From Deltaproteobacteria bacterium (GTDB lineage Bacteria; Desulfobacterota; Binatia; UBA9968; JAJDTQ01), in the NCBI GenBank assembly GCA_028818755.1, contig JAPPNF010000053.1:1-60970 (forward strand): a stretch of DNA of 60,970 nt. Direction: 5' to 3'. Below are positions 36,992 through 47,258 of this stretch, piece by piece. Position 1 is the first letter of the stretch. Every line of letters begins with the position of its first letter. The position numbers were made by a program, and so were the translations under genes. The notes under the pieces are model-generated. The model worked only from the letters and a program-made list of their open reading frames with translations. It made no database searches and was not told the DNA's origin.

Positions 36992-37420
36992 TCAGACACG
37001 CCTTCGCTTGGGAGGCCTGCAGCCGTTGTGCGGAATCGGCGTCACGTCCTTGATCAGGCTGATGTTCAATCCCGCCGATTGAAGGGACCTCAAGGCCGAC
37101 TCCCTGGCCGAGCCTGGTCCCCGCACGTAGACCTGGATCGAATGCATGCCGTGATCCATGGCTTTCCGCGCCACGTTGTCCGCCGCCTGCTGCGCCGCGA
37201 AGGGCGTGCCCTTGCGGGACCCCTTGAAGCCGATGGCGCCGGCGCTCGACCACGCCACCACGTTGCCCTGGGGGTCGGAAATCGTGATGATCGTGTTGTT
37301 GAAGGTGGAGTGGATATGCGCCACCCCTTCGGCGATGTTCTTTCGCCCGCGCCTTTTCCTGGGCGCCCTCGCGTCACGCGCTTTCTTCGCGGCCTGACCC
37401 GATACCCGAGTGAAGTCGAT
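36992..37420 (-). CDS. rpsK: 30S ribosomal protein S11 with no canonical start codon
   Basis: Family sequence is clear: [54 protein letters not shown], and [11 protein letters not shown] at the end. The frame is open back to the rpsM stop TAG (37424-37426), and rpsM is in the same frame. In the 33 codons between that TAG and the first GTG (37322-37324) there is no ATG, GTG or TTG. Starting at 37324 would give 110 residues and lose the conserved basic N-terminus. I chose ATC at 37418-37420 because GAAGGG (minus strand, 37428-37433) lies 7 nt upstream, giving 142 residues; this is inference. A base error in the assembly is the main alternative. Confidence 0.85.
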   Translation of the reverse strand: MDFTRVSGQAAKKARDARAPRKRRGRKNIAEGVAHIHSTFNNTIITISDPQGNVVAWSSAGAIGFKGSRKGTPFAAQQAADNVARKAMDHGMHSIQVYVRGPGSARESALRSLQSAGLNISLIKDVTPIPHNGCRPPKRRRV

Positions 37421-37423
37421 AAG

Positions 37424-37807
37424 CTAACCCTTCGAGGGCGGCTTCCTCTTGCCGGCTATGGTCCTCCGAGGCCCCATCCGGGTACGGCCGTTGGTGTGGG
37501 TCCGTTGTCCCCGGACCGGCAGTCCCCGCCGGTGTCTGAGACCCCGGTAGGAGCCGATGTCCATATGCCGCTTGATGTCCATGGTGACGTCGCGCCGCAG
37601 ATCACCTTCCACCTTCACTTCCTGGTCGATGATCCGCCGTATCACCACCACCTGGTCGTCGGACAGGTCGTCGGACTTGAGGCTGAACGGAATTCCGGCT
37701 TCCTTGAGAATGTTCCGCGACGTGGTCCCGCCTATCCCGTAGATGTAGGTCAAGGCGATCTCCATGCTCTTGTTCCTGGGCAAATCCACCCCGGCGATAC
37801 GTGCCAT
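37424..37807 (-). CDS. rpsM: 30S ribosomal protein S13
   Basis: 127 residues. [39 protein letters not shown], and the basic tail [20 protein letters not shown] with [11 protein letters not shown]. Contacts the P-site tRNA and forms the head bridge. It lies 24 bp after rpmJ. Confidence 0.98.
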   Translation of the reverse strand: MARIAGVDLPRNKSMEIALTYIYGIGGTTSRNILKEAGIPFSLKSDDLSDDQVVVIRRIIDQEVKVEGDLRRDVTMDIKRHMDIGSYRGLRHRRGLPVRGQRTHTNGRTRMGPRRTIAGKRKPPSKG

Positions 37808-37831
37808 GAATCGCTCCCTCCGGTCAGTCTG

Positions 37832-37945
37832 TCACCCCTGCCGCTGGGCGTGCTTGCGCGTTACGCAGATGACCCGTACGACTCCGTTTCTGCGAACGAT
37901 CTTGCACTTGTTGCATATCTTCTTCACCGATGCTCTTACTTTCAC
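37832..37945 (-). CDS. rpmJ: 50S ribosomal protein L36
   Basis: 37 residues from GTG 37945: [20 protein letters not shown] and [16 protein letters not shown]. Zinc ligands Cys11, Cys14, Cys27 and His32 are present, so this is the zinc-containing form. It sits between map and rpsM, the usual place, but infA is not present beside it. Confidence 0.95.
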   Translation of the reverse strand: MKVRASVKKICNKCKIVRRNGVVRVICVTRKHAQRQG

Positions 37946-38002
37946 TTCGGACCTCGTTCCAGGATCTATGGGACGGACCCCTTCGACACGCTCGGGACAC
38001 GC

Positions 38003-38761
38003 CTACAGCCGGCTCAACACGAACGGCCCATCGGCGGTGACGGCGATGGAGTGTTCGAAGTGGGCCGCGAGACTCCGGTCCCGCGTAACCGCCGTCCAGC
38101 CATCCTCCAGGATGCTGATTTCCTTCTTGCCGGCGTTGACCATGGGTTCGACCGCCAGGACCATGCCGGCCCGCAACCGGCATCCCTTGCCGGCATCGCC
38201 GTAGTTGGGCACCGGGGGCTCCTCGTGGAGCTTCTTGCCGATACCGTGGCCGACGAATTCCCGCACCACCGAGTAACCGGACCGTTCCGCGATGCCCTGG
38301 ATGGTGCTGCCCAGGTCACCGAGCCGGTTGCCCTCCCGCAGGGTCTCGATGCCCTCGTTCAGAGCCGTCTCCGTCACCTGCATGAGACGCTCGGCCTCGG
38401 AGCTCACCTGCCCGAGACCCACCGTCACCGCCGAGTCGCCGTAGAAGCCCTCGTAGACCACGCCGAAGTCCATGCCGAGGATGTCCCCTTCCTTGAGCAC
38501 CCGGTCAGAGGGAATCCCGTGCACGATCTCCTCGTTGATCGAGGTGCACAGGCTGTGGTTGAAGACCCTGCCGCCGACCGAATAACCCTTGAACGCCGGC
38601 TTCGCACCCTTCTCGTAGGTCATCCGCTCGGCCAGCTCGTCCAGCTCCAGGGTCGTCATCCCCGGCTTGACGGTCTCCTTCAGCGTTTGCAGCACCTCCG
38701 CGACGATGACGCTGGCGCGGCGCATCGTGTCTATCTCGGCGCGGGACTTGATATAAATCAT
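38003..38761 (-). CDS. map: Methionine aminopeptidase (type I)
   Basis: 252 residues. Removes N-terminal Met from new proteins. Metal ligands appear in order: GMDFGVVYEGFYGDSAVT (two Asp), VGHGIGKKLHEEPPVPNYG (His), VLAVEPMVNAG (Glu), and HFEHSIAVTADGP (Glu). It lies 73 bp after secY. adk, often between them in other phyla, is absent. Confidence 0.97.
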   Translation of the reverse strand: MIYIKSRAEIDTMRRASVIVAEVLQTLKETVKPGMTTLELDELAERMTYEKGAKPAFKGYSVGGRVFNHSLCTSINEEIVHGIPSDRVLKEGDILGMDFGVVYEGFYGDSAVTVGLGQVSSEAERLMQVTETALNEGIETLREGNRLGDLGSTIQGIAERSGYSVVREFVGHGIGKKLHEEPPVPNYGDAGKGCRLRAGMVLAVEPMVNAGKKEISILEDGWTAVTRDRSLAAHFEHSIAVTADGPFVLSRL

Positions 38762-38834
38762 GTGCCAATCACTCTGCCCGCGGGCACCGCCCGGACCCGG
38801 TCCCGGGATGCCGGGCGGGGCGGCCCGCGTTCAT

Positions 38835-40145
38835 TCAGCCTCTCCGGCCGCGGATGCGCCCGCGTCTCATGAAGCCCTCGTAGTTTCTGGAGATCATGTG
38901 CGTCTCCATCTGTGAAACCGTGTCGAGCGCCACCCCCACCACGATCAGCAGCGCGGTCCCGCCGAAGAAGAACGGAACGTTGAACTGCGAGATCAGGATC
39001 GTCGGCAACAGCGCCACCAGCGACAGGTAGACGGCGCCGCCGAGGGTAAGCCGCGACAGCACCCTGTCGATGAACTCCGACGTCCTCTTGCCCGGGCGAA
39101 TGCCGGGCACGTATCCGCCGTACTTGCGCATGTTCTCGGCCACGTCCACCGGATTGAACACGATGGCGGTATAGAAGAAGCAGAAGAACATGATCAGGGC
39201 GACGTAAAGCAGATCGTGCAGCCATTGCCCCGGCGCCATGGAGCCCGCCAGCGCCTGCGCCCAGGGGTTCTGGACGAACTGCGCCACGGTGGCCGGGAAG
39301 ATCAGCACCGATGACGCGAAGATCACCGGGATCACCCCGGAGGTGTTGATCTTGAGAGGCAGATGCGACGTCTGTCCGCCGTACATCCTGCGTCCCACCA
39401 CGCGCTTGGCATATTGAACCGGTATTCGCCGCTGTCCCCGTTCCATGAAGATGATCACGCCCACCACCAGCACCACGAACAGGACCAGGAGCACCACGAA
39501 GAAGATGCTGAGCTCGCCTTCGCGGACGAACTGAAACGTCGAGGTCACCGCCGACGGCAGGGCCGCGACGATTCCGGCGAATATGATCAGGGAGATGCCG
39601 TTGCCGATCCCCCTCTCCGTGACCTGCTCGCCCAGCCACATGATGAACGCCGTTCCCGAGGTCAACGTCAGCACCGTCATCAGGCGGAAGTTCCAGCCGG
39701 GTTCCAGCACGATGGCCTCGCCGTTGGGCCCCCGGGTGCCTTCCAGGCCGAGGCTGATCATCATGCCCTGGATGACGGAGAGCACGATGGTGCCGTAGCG
39801 CGTGTACTGCGTGATCTTCTTGCGCCCGACGTCGCCTTCCTTCGACAGCCGTTCCAGGTAGGGAAAGACCACCGTCAGAAGCTGCAGGATGATGGAGGCG
39901 CTGATGTAGGGCATGATGCCCAGCGAGAACACCGAGAACTGCTCCAGCGCGCCGCCCGAGAACAGGTTGAAGAGCCCGAAGATCGTCCCCTCGACCTGGG
40001 CGAAGAACGCCGCCAGCCCCTCGCGGTCGATGCCGGGAGTCGGTATGGCCACGCCGATGCGATATACGGCCAGCATCGCCAAGGTGAACAGGATGCGTCG
40101 CCTCAGCTCGGGAATGCGGCCAGCGTTTTGAAAACCACCAAGCAT
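38835..40145 (-). CDS. secY: Preprotein translocase subunit SecY
   Basis: 436 residues with ten hydrophobic membrane segments. [10 protein letters not shown] and [20 protein letters not shown] (plug region), [24 protein letters not shown] (cytosolic loop 4), and [18 protein letters not shown] (cytosolic loop 5) are typical. The start nearly abuts the rplO stop (1 bp between). Confidence 0.98.
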   Translation of the reverse strand: MLGGFQNAGRIPELRRRILFTLAMLAVYRIGVAIPTPGIDREGLAAFFAQVEGTIFGLFNLFSGGALEQFSVFSLGIMPYISASIILQLLTVVFPYLERLSKEGDVGRKKITQYTRYGTIVLSVIQGMMISLGLEGTRGPNGEAIVLEPGWNFRLMTVLTLTSGTAFIMWLGEQVTERGIGNGISLIIFAGIVAALPSAVTSTFQFVREGELSIFFVVLLVLFVVLVVGVIIFMERGQRRIPVQYAKRVVGRRMYGGQTSHLPLKINTSGVIPVIFASSVLIFPATVAQFVQNPWAQALAGSMAPGQWLHDLLYVALIMFFCFFYTAIVFNPVDVAENMRKYGGYVPGIRPGKRTSEFIDRVLSRLTLGGAVYLSLVALLPTILISQFNVPFFFGGTALLIVVGVALDTVSQMETHMISRNYEGFMRRGRIRGRRG

Positions 40146-40146
40146 G

Positions 40147-40581
40147 TCAAACGACTTCGGTCCGGCCTCCCGCCGCCTCGATCTTCTGCCTCGCGCTTCG
40201 GGAGAAGCCGTGGGCCTTTACCGTAAGCGGTTTGTCCAGCTCCCCGCGGCCCAGTATCTTCACCGGCCCGCGACCGGCCAGGCCCGCCTCACGCAACAGT
40301 TCCGGCGAGATCTCCTGACCGGCCTCGAAGCGCCCGAGGCTGTCCAGGTTCACCGGCGTGTATGTCTTCCGGAAGGGGTTGTGGAACCCCCGCTTGGGCA
40401 CCCGCCGGGTCAGCGGCATCTGGCCGCCCTCGAAGCCCGGCCTGACCCCGCCTCCGGCGCGGGCCCCCTGGCCCTTGTGGCCGCGGCCGCTGGTCTTGCC
40501 GGTCCCGGAAGCCATGCCCCGGCCCACGCGCTTCTTCGAATGCTTGTCCCCCTTGGCGGGACGCAGATCACCCAGATCCAT
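40147..40581 (-). CDS. rplO: 50S ribosomal protein L15
   Basis: 144 residues from ATG 40581. [20 protein letters not shown] with the Gly/Arg-rich motif, [18 protein letters not shown], and a C-terminal [19 protein letters not shown]. It follows rpsE by 11 bp; L30 (rpmD), normally between them, is absent. Confidence 0.97.
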   Translation of the reverse strand: MDLGDLRPAKGDKHSKKRVGRGMASGTGKTSGRGHKGQGARAGGGVRPGFEGGQMPLTRRVPKRGFHNPFRKTYTPVNLDSLGRFEAGQEISPELLREAGLAGRGPVKILGRGELDKPLTVKAHGFSRSARQKIEAAGGRTEVV

Positions 40582-40592
40582 AAAGGTTCCCC

Positions 40593-41102
40593 TTACCTGA
40601 TCTCCGCCAGCGGCTTGCCCCTCAGGTCCGACACCTCCTCCGGGGACTTGAGGCTCTTGAGGGCCTCGAACGTCGCCTTGACGAGATTGTGCGGATTGTT
40701 GGAGCCGATGCACTTGCTCAGGACGTTGGGAATGCCGGCCGCTTCCACCACGGCCCGGACCCCGGCGCCGGCGATGACCCCGGTGCCGGGAGCCGCGGGC
40801 TTGAGCAGGACACGGCCCGCGCCGAAACGCCCGATGACTTCGTAAGGGATGCTGTCGTCCACCAGCGGCACCCGGAGCAGGGTCTTCTTGGCGTGCTCGA
40901 CCCCCTTGCGGATGGCCTCGGGTACCTCGTTGGCCTTGCCCAACCCGTAGCCGACCACGGAGGCCTCGTCGCCCACGACCACCAGCGCGTTGAAACTGAA
41001 GCGCCGTCCACCCTTGACCACCTTGGCCACCCGGCTGATGTGGATGACCTTTTCCTTGAGCTCCAAGCCCTGCGCATCGACTTTTTCCAAGACAACCCCC
41101 AA
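40593..41102 (-). CDS. rpsE: 30S ribosomal protein S5
   Basis: 169 residues from TTG 41102. [41 protein letters not shown], and [24 protein letters not shown] block ([20 protein letters not shown]), [13 protein letters not shown]. One base separates it from rplR. Confidence 0.97.
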   Translation of the reverse strand: MGVVLEKVDAQGLELKEKVIHISRVAKVVKGGRRFSFNALVVVGDEASVVGYGLGKANEVPEAIRKGVEHAKKTLLRVPLVDDSIPYEVIGRFGAGRVLLKPAAPGTGVIAGAGVRAVVEAAGIPNVLSKCIGSNNPHNLVKATFEALKSLKSPEEVSDLRGKPLAEIR

Positions 41103-41103
41103 A

Positions 41104-41466
41104 TCAGAAGACGAGGCCGGCCTCCCGTGCAGCCTCCGCCAGTGCCTTTACCCGTCCATGAAAGAGAAAGCCGTTCCTGTCGAACACGACCCGAGAAATT
41201 TGCTTGTCCTGGCACAGTTTCGCGATCCGGAGCCCGACTTCCTTGGCCGCCTCGACCCCCTTGCTTTCCTCGGAGCCCGCGGCCTCCTTCGACAGCGTCG
41301 ACGCGCTCAACAGCGTCACCCCGCGCTCGTCGGAGATCACTTGCGCGTAGATGTGCTTCGAGCTGCGATACACGCAAAGCCGGGGACAGGCGTCGCTCCC
41401 GGTGATTCGCTTCCGCACGCTTCGCTGCCGCCGCTTGCGGCTCAGGACCTTCTTGCTCGTCAACAT
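41104..41466 (-). CDS. rplR: 50S ribosomal protein L18
   Basis: 120 residues from ATG 41466. Basic start [15 protein letters not shown], then [20 protein letters not shown], and C-terminal [20 protein letters not shown]. Binds 5S rRNA with L5. 22 bp after rplF. Confidence 0.97.
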   Translation of the reverse strand: MLTSKKVLSRKRRQRSVRKRITGSDACPRLCVYRSSKHIYAQVISDERGVTLLSASTLSKEAAGSEESKGVEAAKEVGLRIAKLCQDKQISRVVFDRNGFLFHGRVKALAEAAREAGLVF

Positions 41467-41488
41467 CGCCTCACCCGATCCCGTCCGC

Positions 41489-42037
41489 TCAACCGGCGGC
41501 GCCGCCCATGGCCTTGCCCGCCTTGCGCTGGACCATCTCGCCCTGATAACGGATCCCCTTGCCCTTGTAGGGCTCCGGCGGACGGAAGCCGCGCACCTCG
41601 GCCGCCGCCTGGCCCAGCACCTGCTTGTCATGGCACTCGAGGGTGATGACCGTCTGCCGCTCCACCGAGGCGGACACGCCCTCCGGCAACGGGAACTCGA
41701 TGGGATGGGAGAACCCCAGGGTCAAGTGCAGCGACTGGTCCTTGAGCTCCGCCCGGTAACCCACGCCGTTGATCTCCAGCACCCTCTTGAAACCTTCGCT
41801 GACACCCTCGACCATGTTCGCCAGAAGCTTGCGGGTGAGCCCGTGCAGCGACTTGAGCGCCTTGGTCTCGCCGGTCCGGCGGACCTGAAGCGCGCCGCCG
41901 TCCACGTCCACCTCGATGCCCTCCGGGATGTTGTGGGACAACGTCCCCTTGGGGCCCTGGACCCGGATTTCCGCGCCCTCGAAGGCTACCTTGACGCTTC
42001 CGGGCACGACGATCGGCATTTTTCCTACACGTGACAC
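41489..42037 (-). CDS. rplF: 50S ribosomal protein L6
   Basis: 182 residues from GTG 42037. [54 protein letters not shown], and the C-terminal [21 protein letters not shown] block ([20 protein letters not shown]). It sits near the sarcin-ricin loop. Separated from rpsH by an R1 repeat. Confidence 0.97.
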   Translation of the reverse strand: MSRVGKMPIVVPGSVKVAFEGAEIRVQGPKGTLSHNIPEGIEVDVDGGALQVRRTGETKALKSLHGLTRKLLANMVEGVSEGFKRVLEINGVGYRAELKDQSLHLTLGFSHPIEFPLPEGVSASVERQTVITLECHDKQVLGQAAAEVRGFRPPEPYKGKGIRYQGEMVQRKAGKAMGGAAG

Positions 42038-42054
42038 GTGACACCACCCGCTAG

Positions 42055-42126
42055 GCCCTCACCCGGCCTTCGGCCACCCTCTCCCAGAGGGAGAGGGGTT
42101 GTATTGATTACTCGGACAGGCTCCTA
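42055..42126. repeat. R1 repeat with extended tail, between rpsH and rplF
   Basis: One R1 unit with GGCCTTCGGCC, followed by GTTGTATTGATTACTCGGAC and AGGCTCCTAG; the final CTA is the rpsH stop codon (TAG on the minus strand, 42124-42126). It lies inside the spc part of the ribosomal operon. Confidence 0.88.
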
Positions 42127-42528
42127 GCTGACCGAGCACAGCAGCTCGCCGCCGACCTTGGCCTTGACCGCTTCCCGGTCCACGACAATGCCCTTGGGCG
42201 TGGACAGGATGTGGGTTCCCAGGCCCTTGCGGACCGGTTGAATATCCCTGTAGCCGAGATAGACGCGCCGCCCCGGGCGGCTCACCCGTTTCAATTCGCT
42301 CAACACCGGTTGACGGTTCCGGTCGTACTTCAGGTAGATACGCAGCGTATCCTGCACCTGGCCCTCGACCGGGATGCGCCGGATCTGCCGCACGTACCCC
42401 TCCTCCACCAGCACCTTCACGATGTCTTCCTTCAGCCGGGACCAGGGTACGTCCACGGTTTCGTGCTTCGCCATCCCGCCGTTGCGTATCCGGGTCAGCA
42501 AATCCGCGATCGGGTCGGTCATGCTCAT
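42124..42528 (-). CDS. rpsH: 30S ribosomal protein S8
   Basis: 134 residues from ATG 42528; an internal Met at 42522 is possible. TDPIADLLTRIRNG, VPWSRLKEDIVKVLVEEGYV, and the C-terminal GLGTHILSTPKGIVVDREA. It binds helix 21 of 16S rRNA. Confidence 0.97.
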   Translation of the reverse strand: MSMTDPIADLLTRIRNGGMAKHETVDVPWSRLKEDIVKVLVEEGYVRQIRRIPVEGQVQDTLRIYLKYDRNRQPVLSELKRVSRPGRRVYLGYRDIQPVRKGLGTHILSTPKGIVVDREAVKAKVGGELLCSVS

Positions 42529-42542
42529 GCGAACCCCCGCCT

Positions 42543-42728
42543 CTACCAGCTCGCCTTGATGACTCCGGGGATCTCTCCCCGGCGCGCGTACAGCCGGAGG
42601 CAGATCCTGCACATGCGGAATCGCCGGTAAAAGGCCCTGGCCCTGCCGCAAAGCGGACAGCGGTTGTATTGACGCACCTTGAACTTCGGCGTTCTTTCCG
42701 CCTTGATGCGCAGACACTTCTTAGCCAC
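42543..42728 (-). CDS. rpsN: 30S ribosomal protein S14, zinc type
   Basis: 61 residues from GTG 42728. [20 protein letters not shown], then [20 protein letters not shown] with two CxxC pairs for zinc, then [17 protein letters not shown]. It overlaps rplE by 8 bp. Confidence 0.97.
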   Translation of the reverse strand: MAKKCLRIKAERTPKFKVRQYNRCPLCGRARAFYRRFRMCRICLRLYARRGEIPGVIKASW

Positions 42729-43281
42729 TTGTCGTACCCCCGTCCCTGATGAACGGCATTCCGAGATGCTTGAGCAACTCTCTGCCTTCTTCATCGGTCC
42801 GTGCCGTTGTCACGATCGACACCGTCATCCCGTGAAGCCGTTCCACCGACTCCGCTCTCACTTCCGGAAAGATGATCTGCTCGCGGATCCCCAGCGAATA
42901 GTTGCCGCAGCCGTCAAAGGACCGGTCCGAGATGCCCTTGAAGTCCCTCACCTGGGGAAGGGCCACCTGTATCAGACGGTCCAGGAACTCGTACATGCGC
43001 GCGCGCCGCAGCGTCACCATGCAGCCGATGGGGTTGCCGCGGCGGAGCTTGAAGTTGGAGATGTCCTTCCGCGCCCGGGTGACCACGGGACGCTGGCCGC
43101 TGATGGCGCCCAGCTCCGCCACCGCCGCATCCAGGAGCTTGGCGTTCTGCACCGCCTCGCCGATGCAGACGTTGACGGAGACGTTCCTCAACCGCGGCAC
43201 CTGGAGCTTGTTGCCGTACGCGAACTCCTCCATCATCGCGGGCACGATCGTTTCATGGTATTTCTGCTCAAGCCTGACCAT
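42721..43281 (-). CDS. rplE: 50S ribosomal protein L5
   Basis: 186 residues. [70 protein letters not shown], and [20 protein letters not shown]. Binds 5S rRNA. 27 bp after rplX. Confidence 0.98.
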   Translation of the reverse strand: MVRLEQKYHETIVPAMMEEFAYGNKLQVPRLRNVSVNVCIGEAVQNAKLLDAAVAELGAISGQRPVVTRARKDISNFKLRRGNPIGCMVTLRRARMYEFLDRLIQVALPQVRDFKGISDRSFDGCGNYSLGIREQIIFPEVRAESVERLHGMTVSIVTTARTDEEGRELLKHLGMPFIRDGGTTSG

Positions 43282-43308
43282 CGTCTGAATTCCACTCCGA
43301 GCGCCGAC

Positions 43309-43620
43309 TCAACCCACGCTCTGGCCGCAACGCCGGCATACGCGCACCTTCTCTCCGTCCTCGAGAACCTTGTGTCCGATCCGCACCGGAGCATTGCAGG
43401 GATCGCACATGATCATGACGTTGGAGACGTGGATCGAAGCCTCCTTCTCCACGATCCCCCCGGGCTGCTGCGCGCTGCGGGGCTTGGAATGGCGCTTGAC
43501 GAGGTTCACCCGCTCGATGAACACGCGGCTCTTCTTCGGCACCACCCTGATGACCTTGCCGGTCTTGCCGCGTTCCTTCCCGGCCACCACCATCACGGTG
43601 TCATCTTTGCGGACGAACAT
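43309..43620 (-). CDS. rplX: 50S ribosomal protein L24
   Basis: 103 residues from ATG 43620; upstream in-frame residues come from MITE copy C and are excluded. KOW motif at VRKDDTVMVVAGKERGKTGK, then VFIERVNLVKRHSKP. Two CxxC pairs (CDPC near ~73 and CRRCG at the end) suggest a zinc ribbon, seen in a subset of L24 proteins. Confidence 0.97.
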   Translation of the reverse strand: MFVRKDDTVMVVAGKERGKTGKVIRVVPKKSRVFIERVNLVKRHSKPRSAQQPGGIVEKEASIHVSNVMIMCDPCNAPVRIGHKVLEDGEKVRVCRRCGQSVG

Positions 43621-43623
43621 GTT

Positions 43624-43784
43624 AGTGTCCTGTCCCACGAAAAAGTCTACGCATCTGCTTGTCCTTCTTGCCGTCGGCTGCGTTGCTCCTCCTCACGTGG
43701 TGCCGGCCACTGCTCGTCGTCGCGCCTTGCCGACGACAAGAAATCCTGCGCATCTGCGCAGACCTTTTCGTGAGACAGGACACT
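43624..43784. mobile_element. MITE-like element, copy C, within the ribosomal operon
   Basis: 161 bp between rplN and rplX. Arms begin AGTGTCCTGTCCCACGAAAA and pair with three mismatches over about 30 bp. TA flanks both ends. The right end supplies two bases of the rplN stop codon. It must be transcribed with the ribosomal genes and can form a long hairpin in that mRNA. Confidence 0.92.
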
Positions 43785-44151
43785 AGAGAACCTCCGGCGC
43801 CAGCGAAACGATCTTCATGAACCGTTTCGCCCTCAGCTCACGCGCCACCGGGCCGAAGATGCGCGTGCCCACGGGCTCCTTCTGGTTGTCGATCAGGACC
43901 GCCGAGTTGTTGTCGAAGCGGATGTACGAGCCGTCCACCCGGCTCAGCTCCTTGGCGGTGCGCACGACCACGGCCCGGACCACATCGCCCTTGGGCACCT
44001 TGGAGTTGGGCATCGCTTCCTTGACGGACACGACGATGATGTCGCCGACCGAGGCGTACTTGCGCCTCGTCCCGCCCAGCACCTTGATGCACCGGACTCT
44101 CCTGGCGCCTGAATTGTCCGCCACGTCCAGCACCGTCCCCACTTGTATCAT
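43783..44151 (-). CDS. rplN: 50S ribosomal protein L14
   Basis: 122 residues. [39 protein letters not shown], and the family-typical end [10 protein letters not shown]. The stop TAG overlaps the end of MITE copy C. 4 bp after rpsQ. Confidence 0.98.
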   Translation of the reverse strand: MIQVGTVLDVADNSGARRVRCIKVLGGTRRKYASVGDIIVVSVKEAMPNSKVPKGDVVRAVVVRTAKELSRVDGSYIRFDNNSAVLIDNQKEPVGTRIFGPVARELRAKRFMKIVSLAPEVL

Positions 44152-44155
44152 CGCA

Positions 44156-44449
44156 CTAAACCTCTGCGCTCTGCGAAGCGGCCTTCTCGCCCCCGGCGGG
44201 GCGGTTGAGGATGCGGCTCACGCGCCATCGCTTCTGCCGGCTCAAGGGGCGGCACTCGACGATGACGACGCGGTCGCCCACCTGGCACTCGTTGCGTTCG
44301 TCGTGGGCCTTCACCTTGGTCCGGCGCCTGAGATACTTCTTGTACCGCGCGTGAAGGATGATGCGCTCCAGCTCCACCACGACGGTCTTGGCCATCCGGT
44401 TGGTCCGGACCACGCCCTCACGCTGCTTCGTGACACCACGCTCACTCAT
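44156..44449 (-). CDS. rpsQ: 30S ribosomal protein S17
   Basis: 97 residues. [59 protein letters not shown]. The start overlaps rpmC by 8 bp. Confidence 0.97.
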   Translation of the reverse strand: MSERGVTKQREGVVRTNRMAKTVVVELERIILHARYKKYLRRRTKVKAHDERNECQVGDRVVIVECRPLSRQKRWRVSRILNRPAGGEKAASQSAEV

Positions 44450-44675
44450 GGTCGCCTTCTTGCTCTTTCTTTTCGTCCGTTTCGCCCGCGCGGCGTTGCT
44501 CGCCGAGGATCGTCTCCACCCGGGCCACGTCGCGCCGGGTCTGCCGCAGCTTCATGGGGCTTTCGAGCTGGCCGGTGGCGCGGCGCAGGGTCAGATGAAA
44601 GAGCTGCTCCTTGAACTCCGTGCGCTTTTGCCGCAGCTCGTCCGGACTCAGGTCCCGCAATTCCTTCGCGCGCAT
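44442..44675 (-). CDS. rpmC: 50S ribosomal protein L29
   Basis: 77 residues. [40 protein letters not shown], and [17 protein letters not shown]. It has a ten-residue acidic tail. Binds at the exit tunnel. 13 bp after rplP. Confidence 0.96.
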   Translation of the reverse strand: MRAKELRDLSPDELRQKRTEFKEQLFHLTLRRATGQLESPMKLRQTRRDVARVETILGEQRRAGETDEKKEQEGDHE

Positions 44676-44688
44676 CGAGAACCCCCGC

Positions 44689-45093
44689 CTACCGCTCGAC
44701 GAACGCGGTGGCCAGGCCCAACTTGCGCGAGGCGAGCCGGAACGCTTCCTTGGCTGCTTCGCGCTGGACCCCTTCCATCTCGAACAGCAGCTTGCCCGGC
44801 TTGACCACCGCCACCCAGGCGTGCAGCGGTCCCTTGCCCTTGCCCATCCGGACTTCCGCGGGCTTCTTGGTGATGGGCTTGTCCGGAAAGACCCGGATCC
44901 AGACCTTGCCGTGCCGCTTCAGGTAGCGGGTCAGCGCGATCCGGGCGGCTTCGATCTGGCGCGCCGTGATGTAGCCCCGGTCCACCGACTTCAACCCGTA
45001 GTCGCCGAAGGAAAGACTGGAACCGCGTTCGGCAAACCCGCCCCTGCGGCCCTTCTGCACCTTGCGGTACTTGATTTTTCTTGGCTCGAGCAT
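44689..45093 (-). CDS. rplP: 50S ribosomal protein L16
   Basis: 134 residues. [58 protein letters not shown], and [20 protein letters not shown]. 19 bp after rpsC. Confidence 0.98.
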   Translation of the reverse strand: MLEPRKIKYRKVQKGRRGGFAERGSSLSFGDYGLKSVDRGYITARQIEAARIALTRYLKRHGKVWIRVFPDKPITKKPAEVRMGKGKGPLHAWVAVVKPGKLLFEMEGVQREAAKEAFRLASRKLGLATAFVER

Positions 45094-45112
45094 GATTCGA
45101 TCCGCCTATGGC

Positions 45113-45775
45113 TTAAAGGCCCAGCGAGGCCTTCTGCTGCTCTTCCTGCTTGGTCAGGATCTCGCCCCGGAAAATCCACGCCTTGACGCCGATGACGCCG
45201 TACGTCGTCTTGGCCTCCGCCAGGCCGTAGCTGACGTCCGCCCGCAACGTGTGCAGCGGCACGCGTCCTTCCCGGTACCATTCCGTGCGCGCGATCTCCT
45301 GGCCTCCGAGCCGGCCGCCGCACTGGATCCGGATCCCCTGGGCGCCCATGCGCAGCGCCCGGGAAACGCTCTCCTTCATGGCCCGGCGGAAGGCCACGCG
45401 CCGTTCGAGCTGGAGGGCGACGTTCTCCGCCACCAGTTGGGCGTCCAGGTCGGGCCTTCTCACCTCGTGGATGTTGATGAAGACTTCCCGCGTGGACAGC
45501 TTCCCCAACTCCTCCTTGAGCTTCTCGATCTCCGCGCCCTTCTTGCCGATGACGATGCCGGGACGCGCCGTGTGGATGTTGATCTTGGCCTTGTTGGTCG
45601 CGCGTTCGATCTCGATCTTGGAGATGCCCGCGTGATGAAGACGTCCCTTGAGGAAGCCCTTGATCTTGAGGTCCTCGTGCAGCAGTTCCGGGTAGTCGTT
45701 TCCCGCGTACCACTTCGAGTCCCACGTCTCGATCACGCGCATGCGGAAAACCTTGGGGTGCGTCTTCTGTCCCAT
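45113..45775 (-). CDS. rpsC: 30S ribosomal protein S3
   Basis: 220 residues. [22 protein letters not shown] domain with [20 protein letters not shown], and the C-terminal [20 protein letters not shown] and [16 protein letters not shown]. 9 bp after rplV. Confidence 0.98.
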   Translation of the reverse strand: MGQKTHPKVFRMRVIETWDSKWYAGNDYPELLHEDLKIKGFLKGRLHHAGISKIEIERATNKAKINIHTARPGIVIGKKGAEIEKLKEELGKLSTREVFINIHEVRRPDLDAQLVAENVALQLERRVAFRRAMKESVSRALRMGAQGIRIQCGGRLGGQEIARTEWYREGRVPLHTLRADVSYGLAEAKTTYGVIGVKAWIFRGEILTKQEEQQKASLGL

Positions 45776-45784
45776 CTTGGTGTC

Positions 45785-46120
45785 CTAAACCCTTTCGTCC
45801 ACGACAACGGTCAGATGACTGAGGCGCTTGCGGATCCGGTTGGCGCGGCCCATCCCGCGCGGCATGAACCGCTTCCACATCCCCGCCTGGCCGACCTCGG
45901 CCGCTTTAACGTACAGCAGGTCCACGTCCACGCTCTGGGTGTTCTCGGCGTTGGCCACCGCCGACCGGAGGGTCTTGGCGACGATGCCGGCGCAGCCTTT
46001 GGGGACGAACTTGAGGATGGTCAGCGCGTCCTCTACCGACCGGCCCCTCACCTGGTCCACCACGAGCCTCATCTTGCGCGGCGAGACCCGGGCGAACTTC
46101 GTAACCGCGCGCGCCTCCAT
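45785..46120 (-). CDS. rplV: 50S ribosomal protein L22
   Basis: 111 residues. EARAVTKFARVSPRKMRLVV, DQVRGRSVEDALTIL, and the tunnel-lining hairpin near KRFMPRGMGRANRIRKRLSH. 3 bp after rpsS. Confidence 0.98.
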   Translation of the reverse strand: MEARAVTKFARVSPRKMRLVVDQVRGRSVEDALTILKFVPKGCAGIVAKTLRSAVANAENTQSVDVDLLYVKAAEVGQAGMWKRFMPRGMGRANRIRKRLSHLTVVVDERV

Positions 46121-46123
46121 ACC

Positions 46124-46414
46124 CTATCTCCTCACGCCCCTGGCGTCGCCCCGGCGGTCTCCGGCATGGCCGTGGAACGTGCGCGTGGGCGAGAACTCTC
46201 CGAGCTTGTGGCCCACCATGTTCTCGGTGACGAACACCGGCAGGAACTTGCGCCCGTTGTGCACCGCGATGGTGTGGCCGATCATGTCCGGGGTGATGGT
46301 GGAACGCCGGGACCACGTCTTGACCACCCTGCGCGCCTGGGACCGGTTCATTTCCTCGATCTTGCGCATCAGGTGGTCGTCCACGAACGGACCCTTCTTG
46401 ATCGAACGAGCCAT
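46124..46414 (-). CDS. rpsS: 30S ribosomal protein S19
   Basis: 96 residues from ATG 46414. [60 protein letters not shown] and [15 protein letters not shown]. 2 bp after rplB. Confidence 0.98.
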   Translation of the reverse strand: MARSIKKGPFVDDHLMRKIEEMNRSQARRVVKTWSRRSTITPDMIGHTIAVHNGRKFLPVFVTENMVGHKLGEFSPTRTFHGHAGDRRGDARGVRR

Positions 46415-46416
46415 GC

Positions 46417-47244
46417 CTACTGTCCCTTTCTGCGCTTCACGATGTACTTGTCGGAAGGCTTCACGCCCCGGGTGCGGTACCCCTTGGTGGGCTTGCCCCA
46501 GGGCGTCTGCGGGTGATTGCCCTTGGACTGGCCCTCGCCGCCGCCGTGCGGGTGATCGACGGGGTTCTTGGCGATGCCCCGGGTGACCGGCCGCCGGCCC
46601 ATCCAGCGGGACCGGCCCGCCTTGCCGTAGGTGACGTTCTCGTAGTCGCTGTTGCCCACCTCGCCGACGGTGGCGCGGCACTCGGAGCGCACGTTGCGCA
46701 GCTCGCCGGACGGCAGCTTGAGCAGCGTGTAGTGGCCCTCCTTCGCCATCACCTGCGCGGATGCCCCGGCGCTGCGGACGATCTGTCCCCCCTTGCCGGC
46801 CTTCAACTCGATGTTGTGCACCAGCGTTCCGGTGGGGATGAACCTCAGCGGCAGGGAATTCCCCGGCTGGATGTCGATGTCCTGGTCGCCGGATACGATG
46901 CGGCTCCCGACCCTGAGCTTTTCCGGCGCCAGGATGTAGCGGCGCTCGCCGTCGAGGTAGCAGATGAGCGCCACCCGGGCCGAGCGGTTCGGATCGTACT
47001 CGATGGCCTCGACCCGGCCCACGACCCCCTTCTTGTCCCGCTTGAAGTCGATGAAGCGGTAGCGCCGCTTGTGCCCGCCGCCGCGGTGGTCCTTGGTGAT
47101 CCTGCCGGTGTTGTTGCGCCCGCCGTGCCCCTTGAGCGGCCGCAGCAGCGCCTTGTGCGGCGAGTCCCTGGTGACCTCCTCGAACCCGAACCCGGTGGAA
47201 AAGCGGCGCCCGGGAGATGTCGGGCGGCGGTTCTTGATCGACAT
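46417..47244 (-). CDS. rplB: 50S ribosomal protein L2
   Basis: 275 residues. [20 protein letters not shown] with [13 protein letters not shown], and the peptidyl-transferase-proximal loop [20 protein letters not shown]. 14 bp after rplW. Confidence 0.98.
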   Translation of the reverse strand: MSIKNRRPTSPGRRFSTGFGFEEVTRDSPHKALLRPLKGHGGRNNTGRITKDHRGGGHKRRYRFIDFKRDKKGVVGRVEAIEYDPNRSARVALICYLDGERRYILAPEKLRVGSRIVSGDQDIDIQPGNSLPLRFIPTGTLVHNIELKAGKGGQIVRSAGASAQVMAKEGHYTLLKLPSGELRNVRSECRATVGEVGNSDYENVTYGKAGRSRWMGRRPVTRGIAKNPVDHPHGGGEGQSKGNHPQTPWGKPTKGYRTRGVKPSDKYIVKRRKGQ

Positions 47245-47258
47245 GGCCTACAACCCTT

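Noticed and set aside
43621..43638. An N-terminal extension of L24 (MGQDTN)
   Set aside because: It is encoded by MITE copy C; ATG 43620 matches the family start.
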